Assembly: GCA_017979445.1 (NCBI GenBank)
Contig: CM030710.1
Span: forward strand, 18,400,248 to 18,464,247
Origin: Akebia trifoliata
Lineage: Eukaryota > Streptophyta > Magnoliopsida > Ranunculales > Lardizabalaceae
DNA: 64,000 bases
Direction of reading: 5' to 3'
Shown: piece by piece, positions 12,681 to 23,840 of the stretch
How positions within the stretch are numbered: the first letter of the stretch is position 1
How the letters are laid out: every line of letters starts with the position of its first letter
The notes under the pieces: generated by a model
The model's input: only the letters and a program-made list of their open reading frames with translations
Told to the model about the DNA's origin: nothing
Databases searched by the model: none
Program-made: the position numbers and the translations under genes

Positions 12681-14002
12681 ATTGAGTGTGAGGTTGTAAT
12701 TTGACGCACTAATTTTATCACGAAAAAAAAAAAACCCACTAATAAAAAGTGTGGATAATCAACAAAAAAATGATTAAGGGCCCACCCAGCATACGACCCT
12801 ACCCAAATACGAAATAAGGAAGAAACGACAAAATTATACTAGTTATTTAGACATACACACCTCTACGTTTTGAAAACTATTTGAGATACCCCTATCTTTA
12901 AAACTCATGTTAGATGATTCCCTTGAAATCAGTCTTCTTTCATAGACTACTAAAACTAACCCGAATGCCCTTATCTTCAATCTCTAAGCCAAAAATGATT
13001 GATTATTTTTTCAAAACCAGTCAGCCATCTTCCACTTCTTTCGTAAAATTTTGTACCCATATCTTCAATCTTATGATTCTATCTATTTTGGCATTCAAGT
13101 CTCAATTTAAGATATGGAATTTTGAGTACATAAGGTTTAATGCGTAATATTGTAACTCTGTGATTTGCCAAATTTTTTTTACAAAAGTGGATGAAGAATA
13201 TGAAGACAACAGGTATTGGGAGAAAAAATAAAAGATTTTTTAAACTAAAGTGAGTAAAGATAAGGGCATTTATGTCATTGAACATTAATCTATTAAACAA
13301 GGGTTCCTCTAAATCACTCAAATTATATCTCCAACTGCCTCATCATGAAGATATCAAAATAAGTTTGTCTTTCTCATGTCCTCATATAAGTCCAACATTT
13401 GACTTGAAGGATAGACCTAACTGAGGTTCATTATCAAGATAAGATCCAAATTTATGTTTTTGTCCATTATCGTTAAGGGTCTGTTTGATTGAATGGAAAA
13501 TATTGTCTAATAAATGATTTTCTATTCAAATCCTTTTCAATTATTTGAGCTTATCATGAAAATATTTGTGAAAATTTATTTTATGTTATTTTAATAGCAT
13601 AGAAAAAATACATAAAAAAAATTAATATTTTAATTTGACTTTTATAACAAATATATAAAAATTGAAAATCATGATAAAATCGTTTTAAATTGCATGATTT
13701 TTTTGATAAATTTTTGTAAGAATCATGCATTATGTTACAATTATCATGTATAACATCTAGTCATATGATGGAATAGAAATAAAATTAGATAATCTTCCTT
13801 CATAAAAAAAAATATGGTGCAATATTAGACAAGGAGTGTGGCTAATTAAACATTAAGAGACACTTAGATATGACGTTGGAATTTATTCTTTCATGAAATA
13901 ATATGGTGTAAGATGGCACATGGTTCACAAAAAAAAGTGGACTATAATTAATCATAAAGATACACTAATGGTGCAAGAAATCCAAATTATGGAGTACAAT
14001 AA
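12681..14002. other. Non-coding spacer
   Basis: AT-rich DNA between the transporter promoter and a microsatellite/MITE. Short frames at 12914-13147 (plus) and 13079-13321 (minus) overlap one another and show no domain. No gene is called. Confidence 0.45.

Positions 14003-14060
<58 letters not shown>
14003..14060. repeat. Compound microsatellite (TA)n(GA)n
   Basis: An uninterrupted TA run passes directly into about 18 GA units ending at 14060, immediately next to the left end of a MITE. It is likely length-polymorphic. Confidence 0.95.
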
Positions 14061-14062
<2 letters not shown>

Positions 14063-14867
14063 TCAACGGCCCTAAACTCTAACCAGTTTTATGCCAAGTT
14101 TTAGTGGCCGTCAAATATCAACGCATCCAACAGTTCATATCTAATTTTACGATTTAAAAATAAAACGTAATGTAATTATTTTTGGCCCCCTAAAAAATCT
14201 TATTATTCTATTTTAAATCCTTCTTCTTACATGTCCCTCTCTTCTTCTAATTGAAACTGAGTTACAAAACGTCTGTAACTTAGGGCAAAATCCCTCTCTC
14301 TCTCTCAACAGGTCATTTATAAATTGAAACCCTAGCTAAATTGAAAATGGAGGAAAAAACGAACCTTAAAATTTTCAATGTGCATGTATAAATATCAACA
14401 CGTTAATGGTGAATATCACGAACCCAATCGTTGATAAGAATTTCAACGACTACAATCAACAAATAAAATTAATAAAAATAAAAATAAAAAACCTATTCGT
14501 TTTCCTCCATTGGTGAATATTACGAACCTGAGAGTGTGTGAACAAGATGACGGTCGAACAGACGTTTGTAACTTGGTCGAGAGAGAAACGGCGATGATGA
14601 AAGAGAGTAAAGAAGATGACTCGATCTGACAGTCGTTCGAGCTAAAATTTGAGAGAGAGAGAGAGAGAGAGGGTGAGAGCTTTGATTTCAATTATGTAAC
14701 TGGATTTTTAATAGAATAAGTCCGTAATTACAGGGGGGCGATTCCAATTAGTTACGTTTTTATTTTAAAATCGTAAACAATTCTCACCCGTTGTATGTGA
14801 CTCGATCTAACGGCCATTAAAACTTGGCACAAAACTGGGTAGAGTTTGGGGCCGCTGAACCGCTCCC
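14061..14867. mobile_element. Non-autonomous TIR element (about 0.8 kb) in a TA-rich site
   Basis: Terminal inverted repeats of roughly 100 bp: the left arm from GTTCAACGGCCCTAAACTC pairs with the complement of the right arm, which reads GGTTCAGCGGCCCCAAACTC from about 14864. Similarity runs inward to TTTACGATTTTAAAA and ACGTAA. The interior carries two copies of GGTGAATATNACGAACC (about 14408 and 14512) and a GA-rich run at 14651-14670. Flanks are (TA)n/(GA)n on the left and (TA)n on the right. There is no transposase. Interior CCCTAGC...ATGGAGG could be a captured leader or start fragment, but this is speculative. Long TIRs suggest a Mutator-like or related origin, though no 9-bp duplication can be read in the simple-repeat flanks. 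Confidence 0.8.
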
Positions 14868-17153
14868 ATATATATATATATAAGACGGAAAAATTATCTT
14901 TCATGAAACAAATTGGTGTAAGATAAGGCATAATCACAAACACTGGTGCAGACTAACTACTTAAACATTATGGTGCACTTATGGAGAAAAAAGGCCTAAT
15001 CAAGCATAGTGGAATACAGTAAGACTTGAAATGTTTTTAAGTTAGTTAGCAAAGTTATTTTCAATGATAAAAATAAATAAATAAAAAAACTCCCCTTATT
15101 AATTATTAAGATTTCAAATCTTACTATAATTCCTTTATCTTAAATTGATTACCAAATTGTCAATCCAACACCACATTCCTTTAGATTCATGGAAAAACTT
15201 ATATTCAAAAGAATAATAATAATTGGGTCTTCATCCAAACTACTAAACTCCCTCTTAACTCTCAAATTGTAATGGCAAAAAATAACTTCTATATTTTCCC
15301 TTAAAATTCATAGAATTTTGTTCACTAAGTCCAGTGGCATCAAATCATGTTTTTGTATGCCACAGGGTAGGTTCAACAACCTCCATATACCAAAAACATA
15401 CAATACATCAACAATCGATCAAACTTAAGAAGAAACCTACAAAATGTATAACCATGAAACGTTTATCTTCAAAATGGTGAGAGAGATTGCAAGAGAGAGA
15501 GAGCAGACTTGTTGGAGGTAATTTGAATAGATTAAGTTATTTATTTATTTATTTATTTATTATTATTATACTTAATCGTGTTTTTATTATTATAAACTAT
15601 TGTAAATCGTTTTCTTAAGGGGGGAGGTTTGAAGCGGCAAAATTGAGGAGCGAGGCAAATTGTTTTTCCGTCTGTTTTTCTTTTCTGTCAAACATTGGAA
15701 AATTATTATTTTTTATAGCATTTCATTTTTCCATGATATTTTCCGTGCAATTAAATATGTTCTAAGTTTATTGTTTGGTGATTCAAATTATTAGTATCGG
15801 CACCATGAATCTTTCGAATCTAATATAAAACATATATTTGTTTGTTTTTTTCTTAAACATATGGAATTATTTCGACAAGAAGAATTTTTAATAGATTCCA
15901 TGAATTATTGGGGAAGTCCAATTGGTCTAGAATAACTTTATCCTCATATAAGAAACTTCCGTAACAAAGAATTAGGTTCTCAATAACAAGTTAGGTTTTT
16001 ATTGGGCCAAATTCAGGCAAAAATGTAATAAAATGGCATCTTGTGGGCCACAATTGACCGTGCCTATCATATCTGATATTTTCGCATGTGACATTAGTGC
16101 CGTAAATCTGTAATGTGATGGTAAAATAGCCAACGCTCATTTCCCACGGCTTCGACGCGGCATTGCTGTGGGCCGTCAAAATCGGAGTAGGTACAGCTTT
16201 TATGTAAATTAAATTTATAACGAATCATAAATGCCACATAAGCACTGACTGAAGCAACTACATACGCACGAGTGGGACCCACTTACGTACGTGGATTCCA
16301 GAAAGCTATTTTTTTTTCTCTTTTTTCAACCAAGCCATCGAGAGTTAGGAGGAACGTCCTTCCCACTATCCCACAGTTCGTATTTGAAAAAGCAAAAAAA
16401 CAGCGCAATATTGCAGTTAGCCCGGGTATACCATCATCACTACATACGCATTATAAAAGGCTTATTTGGTAGATCCTGAGGCACTGTTCTTAAACATACT
16501 CGTTGACTAAGTCAGTATGGATTGATTGACATGATGATCACAGTCCCACTACATAATGATTGTTGTATAGGTTGCAAAAGCTGTTGAGTTCAGTGTGGAC
16601 AAGAGTCCTTATTAAATCTTATAATAAAGCAATTTGTTTAAGTTAGGCGTACCAGATTATAATCATTCGTAGATAGATGTTGATGTTCTAAAGTTTTAAA
16701 ACAAATAAAGGAAAATGTCAAAGTAACATTGACATCGTTAGGTACATTCCTGACGTGAACGCACTTAAACACTCATAAATATTTTTCATCGAGATATGAG
16801 TAAAAAGTATTTATGATTATGTGCACACCAATATCACACATTCGAATCTCTATATGCCATTTCACATAAAATGGTATATTTAATTATTGTCACATGCAAG
16901 TGGATGATACGTGCAGCCAATTAAAGTAATACAAGGTATACATCAAGTGACTATAATGCTGAAGTATGACTCAAAAGTAATTAGGAGGTATGTCCTTGAA
17001 GAAAAAGGTGAAACTAAGTAATAAAGGTGTTTCTTTGTATTAAATTTTTTCTATTTTCTTTTTAGTAAAATCAAGTTCTAAAGCTCATACCTCTGTGAAT
17101 GTAATTTTTGAGTGAACCACGTAAAATTTTGTGTTTATAGATGTTGTGTTCTT
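14868..17153. other. Non-coding spacer
   Basis: No gene recognised. It contains a (TTTA)n run near 15541-15560 and a short GA-rich patch near 15490-15506. Small overlapping frames near 16000-16480 have no domain or consistent coding structure. Confidence 0.45.
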
Positions 17154-17785
17154 ACTTTTTTTTGTGTGGTTATTTTTATTTTTATTTTTTTGTATTTATT
17201 ACTATTAGTTAGAGTATCCTTTATTGCCATTATCAGAAAAGATCTTGGAAAGTGTGGCATAAAAAGTATTTGGTTAAATACTCAATAGGTGTTTGATCAA
17301 ATTACTAAGTGAACTTCTCAAAAGTGTTCACATACACAACATACGCTTGACTTCCTAAAAGTAAAATTTAAGTCAATTATGTTAGTTTGACTCTCACCCT
17401 TACCAAAACTTCTGGATGCATCACATTGATTTCTCGAACATCCTTTACGAGGAGTAACCGATTATAACTTTTTTTTTGTGTGGTTATTTTTATTTTTATT
17501 TTTTTGTATTTATTACTATTAGTTAGAGTATCCTTTATTGCCATTATCAGAAAAGATCTTGGAAAGTGTGGCATAAAAAGTATTTGGTTAAATACTCAAT
17601 AGGTGTTTGATCAAATTACTAAGTGAACTTCTCAAAAGTGTTCACATACACAACATACGCTTGACTTCCTAAAAGTAAAATTTAAGTCAATTATGTTAGT
17701 TTGACTCTCACCCTTACCAAAACTTCTGGATGCATCACATTGATTTCTCGAACATCCTTTACGAGGAGTAACCGATTATAACTTT
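17154..17785. repeat. Perfect 314-bp tandem duplication
   Basis: The block from 17154 to about 17467 is repeated directly at about 17468-17781. AGTTAGAGTATCC starts at 17207 and again at 17521. I see no substitutions, only a one-base difference in a T run. The lack of divergence points to a recent event. Both junctions lie at ACTTTTTTTTGTGTG, so slippage or unequal exchange at this short repeat is a likely mechanism. The unit does not encode a recognisable protein. Confidence 0.9.
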
Positions 17786-18411
17786 TTTTTTGTGTGCTAC
17801 TCATGGATCTCTTAGAAGTGTAAGAGCGAGAGTATGACTATGTTTGATTTACATGTAACAACTCTGTTTCGTGAAGGTGTCACCTTATTCAAGAGATTTT
17901 TATTTTTTTATGGGTAAGTTAAACTTGAACCCACGACCCTTAAAGTTGTTTTGCAATGTGTCAAACCAATCAAGTTATAGGTTTAAACACTCTATTTGGT
18001 GCAACATGAGGACTTTCTAGAAGGCTATCCATCCTAGTCTTACTCTTCCCTAAGCACACGGAACTTGAAAGCTCTGATGGAATTTAAAGCATTAGTACTG
18101 GTATGATCACACTCAACTTAGCTTGTTGAGTTAGTTAAACTCCATAACTGTGATACCACAATTTAGATTTAAAATCTACCTTCACCTACTAATAATCAAC
18201 AACAATCTTACTTGCGTAACACAAAATAACTCCTCTTTGTTATGATGAGAGGCTGAACAAAGGAGAATTTGCATGGTATAAATAAATACGTTATTACTTA
18301 AATGGGGCTAGGTCCAGTCGTCCACAATACTTACAATGGTTGTAATGGAAAATTCAATTTGTACATGGTTCTTTTCTTTCCGAATTGTTTGTTATTTAAT
18401 ATATATATTTA
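17786..18411. other. Non-coding spacer
   Basis: AT-rich DNA without gene signals. A stretch near 17900-17960 contains TTGAACCCACGACCC, faintly reminiscent of a Pol III B box on the opposite strand, but no tRNA or SINE structure could be built. Confidence 0.4.
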
Positions 18412-18762
18412 GGGTAGTGTTCTTTTGAGAAAATCCTAGTCAACGTTCTAGATAAAGTTGTGTCTTATATGGTTAAAATATTTCGGAATGGAATGATTTT
18501 GTATGAGGATGATTTCTAACCTCATGAAGAGTGGTCACAAACTAACAGTAAAAATTGACAGTTCACGATTCTTCATCTTATAAATTAAGGTTAGAAATTT
18601 TAGAATTTGTTGAATTTTTTGTGAGGATGATTTTCTCATCACAGAGATCATCCTCACAAAAAAAAAAAAAAAAAATCAGCCCATTCTAAAACTTTTAACC
18701 CATATAAGACAAAATGCTTTATCTAGAATGTTGTCTAGGATTTTGTCCTAGTAACGCCACCC
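18412..18762. mobile_element. MITE embedded in a (TA)n tract, copy 2
   Basis: A 351-bp inverted-repeat element flanked by TATATATA on both sides. The left arm begins GGGTAGTGTTCT and contains ATTCTAGATAAAG... and CTTATATGG. The complement of the right arm begins GGGTGGCGTTACT and contains the same ATTCTAGATAAAG, TGTCTTATATGG and GGATGATCTCTGTGATGAG. That inner motif is shared with 2092-2472, so the two are members of one family. A run of about 18 A on the plus strand near 18657 interrupts the right arm. It is non-coding. Confidence 0.8.
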
Positions 18763-21700
18763 ATATATATATATGATACACCTATTGTATTATATAATTG
18801 TTTAATTTTGAAAAATAATAAAAGAAAAATCTTAAAATATTATAATGATCTTAAAATAATACAAACTGACCACTTTGAAAAGAAAACTAATGTAGCAGGT
18901 ATAACTCAAAATTAAATTAATATTACATTGTCAATACTTGAGATGTATATGATATTATGATGGCTTTGGGAGATATGATATTCAACTCTTGGGTTGATCA
19001 ATCTCAATGTACCAGATGACCAATTTAGATTAAATTTAATTTATTACACCTCAGTATTTCCTGTAAAAGTAAGAGCACAATGTGTGTAATAACAATTCTC
19101 TTCCATGGATTCATGGATACAAAAAAAAAAAAAACTATCATAAAAAGTTTGTTAGCAGCTCCCTCGACAAACAAGAGTCTTTGATTAAGGTTTCATTATC
19201 CGCCGCGCATCTCGAGAATACAAGATTCAAGTTGAATCTCATTATCCTTTAATTCTCTTCTCAAGAAGTTGGGGATTCAATAATAGATTTTTTTTTTTTT
19301 ACTCTCATGTCATATATAGGAGATTTTGTCAGATTTGTTCCAAATGAGTAAGAATATCTAGGAATCTACTATTTTGCCCAGAGTTTCTAGTCTTGTGCTG
19401 TTGGGCCAGAATATTCTTGGATCTTGTATACCCGTCCAAAGACATTTCAAAACGCTAGATCTTGTCTATGTTGGGTCCTTAATAACTTTAATTGGTAATA
19501 GTCCTCAATGCTGTAGAATCATATAGGTCCATTGTCATGGGCCACAATCCAATCTTTTATATTAAATCTCTTGGGTATTGGTTGTGGACTTAAAGATGAT
19601 ACAAAAAACCTGAGTCGAAATTTGGGTTGGGACCTTGGGGGTCACACGATAGTAACCAAGTTTGGATTTAGTAGTTATTCGATGGGGTTTCAATTTGGTT
19701 AATTCGAATAAGTTCAGGAAAATTGTGTAAAAAATTTGTGGATTATACAAATGATGTTTTTGGGTTTCTTTCTAAAAACTCTATTGTTCTTGAAATTTGA
19801 GGGTTGAAGAAGATAAAATTTTGAGTAAAGGGTAAAAATGTTACTCTATTAAGAAATTAATCAATAAATTGGTGATAAATTAGTTGATTTAATCGACCGA
19901 TTCCTTATTCAATGAATTTTACAAAATTTTGGAAACATTCAGAGAATTTTGCGACTATGGTCGCTTTAATTGACTGATTCCTTATTTCGTGAATGTTATA
20001 AATATTTGAAAAAATTCAAAGAATTTTGCGACCATGATCACAACCATTCAATTTTTTTTTTCTGTAGCATAAACAGAAAAAGAATTCATCTTCTCTTTCA
20101 ATAAGAGACTAACTTGTAGGTACTTAGGGTTTGAGCACAGTTCTCATCGTGATAATGTTAAATATATCCAAGCAATTTGGTACCCATAACTTTCTTAATA
20201 TTTTTACATCCCATAAGATCAAAAGAAAAGGTGAGACATGAGAATCCCAAAATGGATCGGATTGCATTTGTTGGAAATCAGAAGAAGCTTATTGATTTAA
20301 GATTGATCGTTGTTGTGAAATCTCTGATCTTGATTTTGAGATTCATGATATTCTCACCTTAGAATACATGATATTAATCCAACTTTTGCATTATAGAATC
20401 TTAAGTTATAGACATTTAATCTAAGATTAAGTTTAATTTATTACAACCAAAATCGATGTAGAAATCTCCATTAATCTTACTCATACTGAAAACTCATGCA
20501 ACAGTACCTGCCTTCAAGTTTTAAGAATCTATCTAGGAATCGATGTAGGAATCAGTCGATTAAATCAACTAATTTACCCAAAACATAGTATACATAGAGG
20601 TACTCTTCCCTTCAAGTTTTAAGAATCTATCTCTGTACCCAACTTCATCAATTTTGCAGCTAACTATCCCATTTTAACCACACATTTTACTTTATATCTC
20701 CAAAAGACACATGTGTTTAGTCGATAAAAGGTTAATTTGTCACAGATCCAATAGACATTTGTAACCGACAAAGAATGAGATAGTAGCATGTGGAAACATA
20801 TACGCCCTGCTTGGTACAGTACAAAAGTACAAATCATTTGCGTTTGCAAATGTCTTGTGATGAAAGATATATTACACTTGCGAGTATTCTTTATATTTTG
20901 TGGTTGGTGCAAAGCGAAATTTTAACAGTGATGTCTTGTTATAATAAAACGTGAACAATTTTAACTTATTCAATTAAATCAAAGAGATTATTCAAATTAC
21001 AAATATAACCCAATACTTACTGCGGATAAGGTCTTATATATTAATCAAATCAAAGATATTACAAAAGACTCTAAGGCCTCACTAAGCCAATTGCGTGGCT
21101 GTTTAGACCTTGTTGCACCCCAAAGCGAGGTAGATTTAAGGAGTTCTCGCAGCAAAAGAATGGAGAGGGTTATCGGGTGAGAGGGAGCAATTACAAATTT
21201 TGATTGAGCTAGACTTTTTTAATTTGTACTGAACAAAATTTTCTCTTTAATGCTAGTCCTTATATGTAGTGCTAATGAATTTAATTGGACATTTCAAGTG
21301 GTGGGTCACCTTCTAGGTAGGCCTCAATGCAGAAAGAAAAAAGAAAAAAGAATAAAAAAAAGTTATAGATAGACCCTAGTCTTTATTTTTGTCTTTAGAG
21401 TTTGTAAAAGGCACGTCTCCTTGCTACTAAACAGTATATATGGTATGCCTATGAATCAATCTGGACAGAGTATTTGGTTGGCCATCTCCCGGAGGGATCA
21501 CTTAACTAGGTGAAAAAGGGGAATGATTGTTTTAGTAGTAAATATAACATAACTTGTTGCATATGCTTTTCAATAATTAGTATATAAAACATAATTATCT
21601 AGACCAATAATTCATTTTTCTGTTGCATTTAATATTTGTAGATGGAACCTGGACAATGTTCATCTAGTGAGAGGACAAAGTCGAAGAGAATAGTTTTTTT

Positions 21701-21897
21701 TTTCCCCTTATAACAACAACCATGATAGATAGTTTTTTGTCTTTTGAGTGATAAACATGAATTTATAAGCATCGACTCTTATCTCAATCGACTTATTATT
21801 TTGTTATATTTGTCTCTTAACTAATTTGAATTACTAAATAATTGTGTCTAATTAATAGGTTGTATAAAAATAGGTATTTAATTATAAATAATTTTAA
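18763..21897. other. Non-coding spacer
   Basis: About 3 kb of AT-rich DNA without recognisable genes. It includes a small two-copy tandem at 19882-20036 and a partial repetition of TTCAAGTTTTAAGAATCTATCT (about 20514 and 20611). Isolated short frames show no domains. Confidence 0.45.
19882..20036. repeat. Imperfect 77-bp tandem repeat, two copies
   Basis: Two diverged copies, each containing GACYGATTCCTTATT and AGAATTTTGCGAC, are offset by 77 bases (GATTCC at 19899 and 19976). No function is apparent. Confidence 0.65.
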
Positions 21898-21956
21898 AAT
21901 AAAAAAATAAAAAAATAAAAAAATAAAAAAATAAAAAAAAAAAAAAATAAAAAAAT
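21898..21956. repeat. A-rich simple repeat (AAAAAAT)n
   Basis: Several units of a seven-base A-rich motif run together, followed by a longer A run. It directly abuts the subterminal-repeat cluster of a probable DNA transposon. Confidence 0.85.
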
Positions 21957-22240
21957 CTTATTAGCGACAACCATTACTGCCACTATAGGCATTCAAATCG
22001 TATTTATAGCTACAGTAATAAAAACTAATTAGTAGCAGTCACTACCGTCACTATAGGTTTAATTTCTATCTATAGTGACGATAATACAATCAATTAGCGG
22101 CGGTTTTTGACTGTCACTATTGGAGTCCATATGGCTTTTAGCTACGCCATGAATAGTAGTGTTTCCCTTGGCTATCGCTATTGATAATAGCGGCGGTATT
22201 TTTGATATTTGCAACGGTTTTTGACCCCTGCCAAAAATCG
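21957..22240. mobile_element. Cluster of subterminal-type repeats of a DNA transposon
   Basis: The stretch contains several direct and inverted copies of short motifs such as TTAGCGACAAC, TAGCGGCGGTTTTTGAC, CACTATAGG and GCAACGGTTTTTGACC. Variants of GCGACGGTTTTTGACCGTCGCTA are typical of subterminal regions of plant CACTA or Mutator-like elements, where transposase binds. No full element, terminal repeat or transposase is found nearby, so this is probably a fragment. The assignment to a superfamily is tentative. Confidence 0.5.
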
Positions 22241-22936
22241 AAAATTTTAGAGTGTCATGTCAGTGAATTAGTTGCGACTTGTCTCTTCGAGGTTCAAGGT
22301 AGTCACATTTTGACATTTACTTTATACAAATGATCTCATCACATGTGAACTATTATCAAAATTCTGACTATGTCAGGGGGCTGCGAATGACGGCGTTGCC
22401 AGGCTTCTGCAACATGGTAGTGTCTCTGGTACATGGGGCTCGACGTCTTTTATTTATAGATCACCCTATGAGGACATTATGCTCAAAACATCAGGTTGTT
22501 TCCATATTTGCAATCCTATTCTCAAACCCCTTGATAACGACACGTGGTGTCTCCATCACTCCTATCTACAATAGCCCCTTACGTGTTGTGTGAGCTTGCC
22601 TTAAGCTCTTCGAGGTCACGCGACACGTATTCTCGCAATCTCTTGATGACCACTTGTGATTAAATTAGAGCAACCTACGCTGCCCTTTATAAATTCACGT
22701 TACGTATCTTGAGGGCGAGGGTATACAGCCATGGACACCCTTCATAAGTGATGTCGATAAAACGTCACAGTTTACGGATATATGAGGCCTTCTTGATCCA
22801 CGTATGGCAATGACCAAGCATGGTGCATGTACATGCTATCATCAATTATTATTGTATCTTTATTTTCTTGTTAAAGTCATAGTGCCTTTCAACTCGCATG
22901 GCGCCTTTTGTGACGAACGCGCTATTGTAGGTATAT
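22241..22936. other. Non-coding, less AT-rich repeat-like DNA
   Basis: Base composition is visibly more balanced than in the upstream DNA and continues into the tandem array at 22937. A frame at 22330-22593 (plus) has no recognisable domain. It probably belongs to the retrotransposon remains that follow. Confidence 0.4.
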
Positions 22937-23760
22937 CTTTCAGAATCGTGAAAAGGCATACAATGCCATTGGATATCAGATGAAGCACGATGCCTCTAAT
23001 CCAGACACGTATGGTCTTTCGGTTCGTGGCTTAGCGTATGGCATCTCTTTGAATAAGACACGATCCCATGAAATTGTAAGAAGGCGCACGACACCTTTGA
23101 AGACACGTGTGATTTATTGATTTGTGGCCCAACGCATGATGCCCTTTAATAACATACTCGTTGCCTTATTGAATATATCTTTCAGAATCCTGAAAAGGCA
23201 CACGACGCCATTGAATATCAGGTGAAGCAAAGCGCCCCTAACCCAGACACGTGTGATATTTCGAGGTGTGGCTTAGTGCATGGCGCTTTTTGAATAGGAC
23301 ATGATCCCTTATGGGATCGTAAGGAAGCACACGACGCCTTTTGAAGATGCAAGTAGTCTCATTAATTTGTGACTCAGCGTATGGCACCTTTCATTAGTTT
23401 GCCCTTTGCCTCATCGAGTTTTGAGGAGGTACATGAACTTTTCTTTGAATAAGATGTCTCATGGGGTTGTATGGGGGTACACGACAACTTTGAATATCAG
23501 ATGAGGCACGGTGCCTTTAACCTAGACACGTGGTCTTTTTGGGGTGTGGCTCAGCACATGGTTCCTTTTGAGTAGGACACGGTCCCACGAGATTGTAAAA
23601 AGGCGCACGACACCTTTGAAGACGTGCGTGGTCTTATTGAGTCGTGAGGAGGTGCATGACACTGTTTAAATTGGAAACACGGTATGTTAACTATTAAGGG
23701 AGTGTATGACGCCATTGTTTGAGATGTACATGAGGTTTTCATCTTGTGAAATATTTCTAC
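22937..23760. repeat. Diverged tandem repeat array, units about 240-280 bp
   Basis: CTTTCAGAATCSTGAAAAGGC occurs at 22937 and 23179 (offset 242), and TTGAATATCAG at about 23211 and 23490 (offset about 279). Each unit carries shared blocks such as CACGACRCC, CCAGACACGTG and TGTGGCTYAG. Within units, related half-units are visible. The array lies between DNA-transposon debris and a solo LTR, on the side of the plant-mobile-domain frame opposite the integrase. It may be part of the 3' end or LTR of that older element. It is non-coding. Confidence 0.7.
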
Positions 23761-23840
23761 ACGTAACCTTAAGTTCGATGCAACACCGTCACTAACTTCC
23801 CTCACCTCATGTCTATAAGTATCATATGTTATACCAAGAG

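Noticed and set aside
14443..14691. 82-codon minus-strand frame
   Set aside because: It is Ser/Leu-rich because of a GA microsatellite inside a MITE. No start context or domain.
17900..17960. SINE or tRNA-like sequence
   Set aside because: Only a weak B-box-like word; no A box, no cloverleaf, no poly-A tail.
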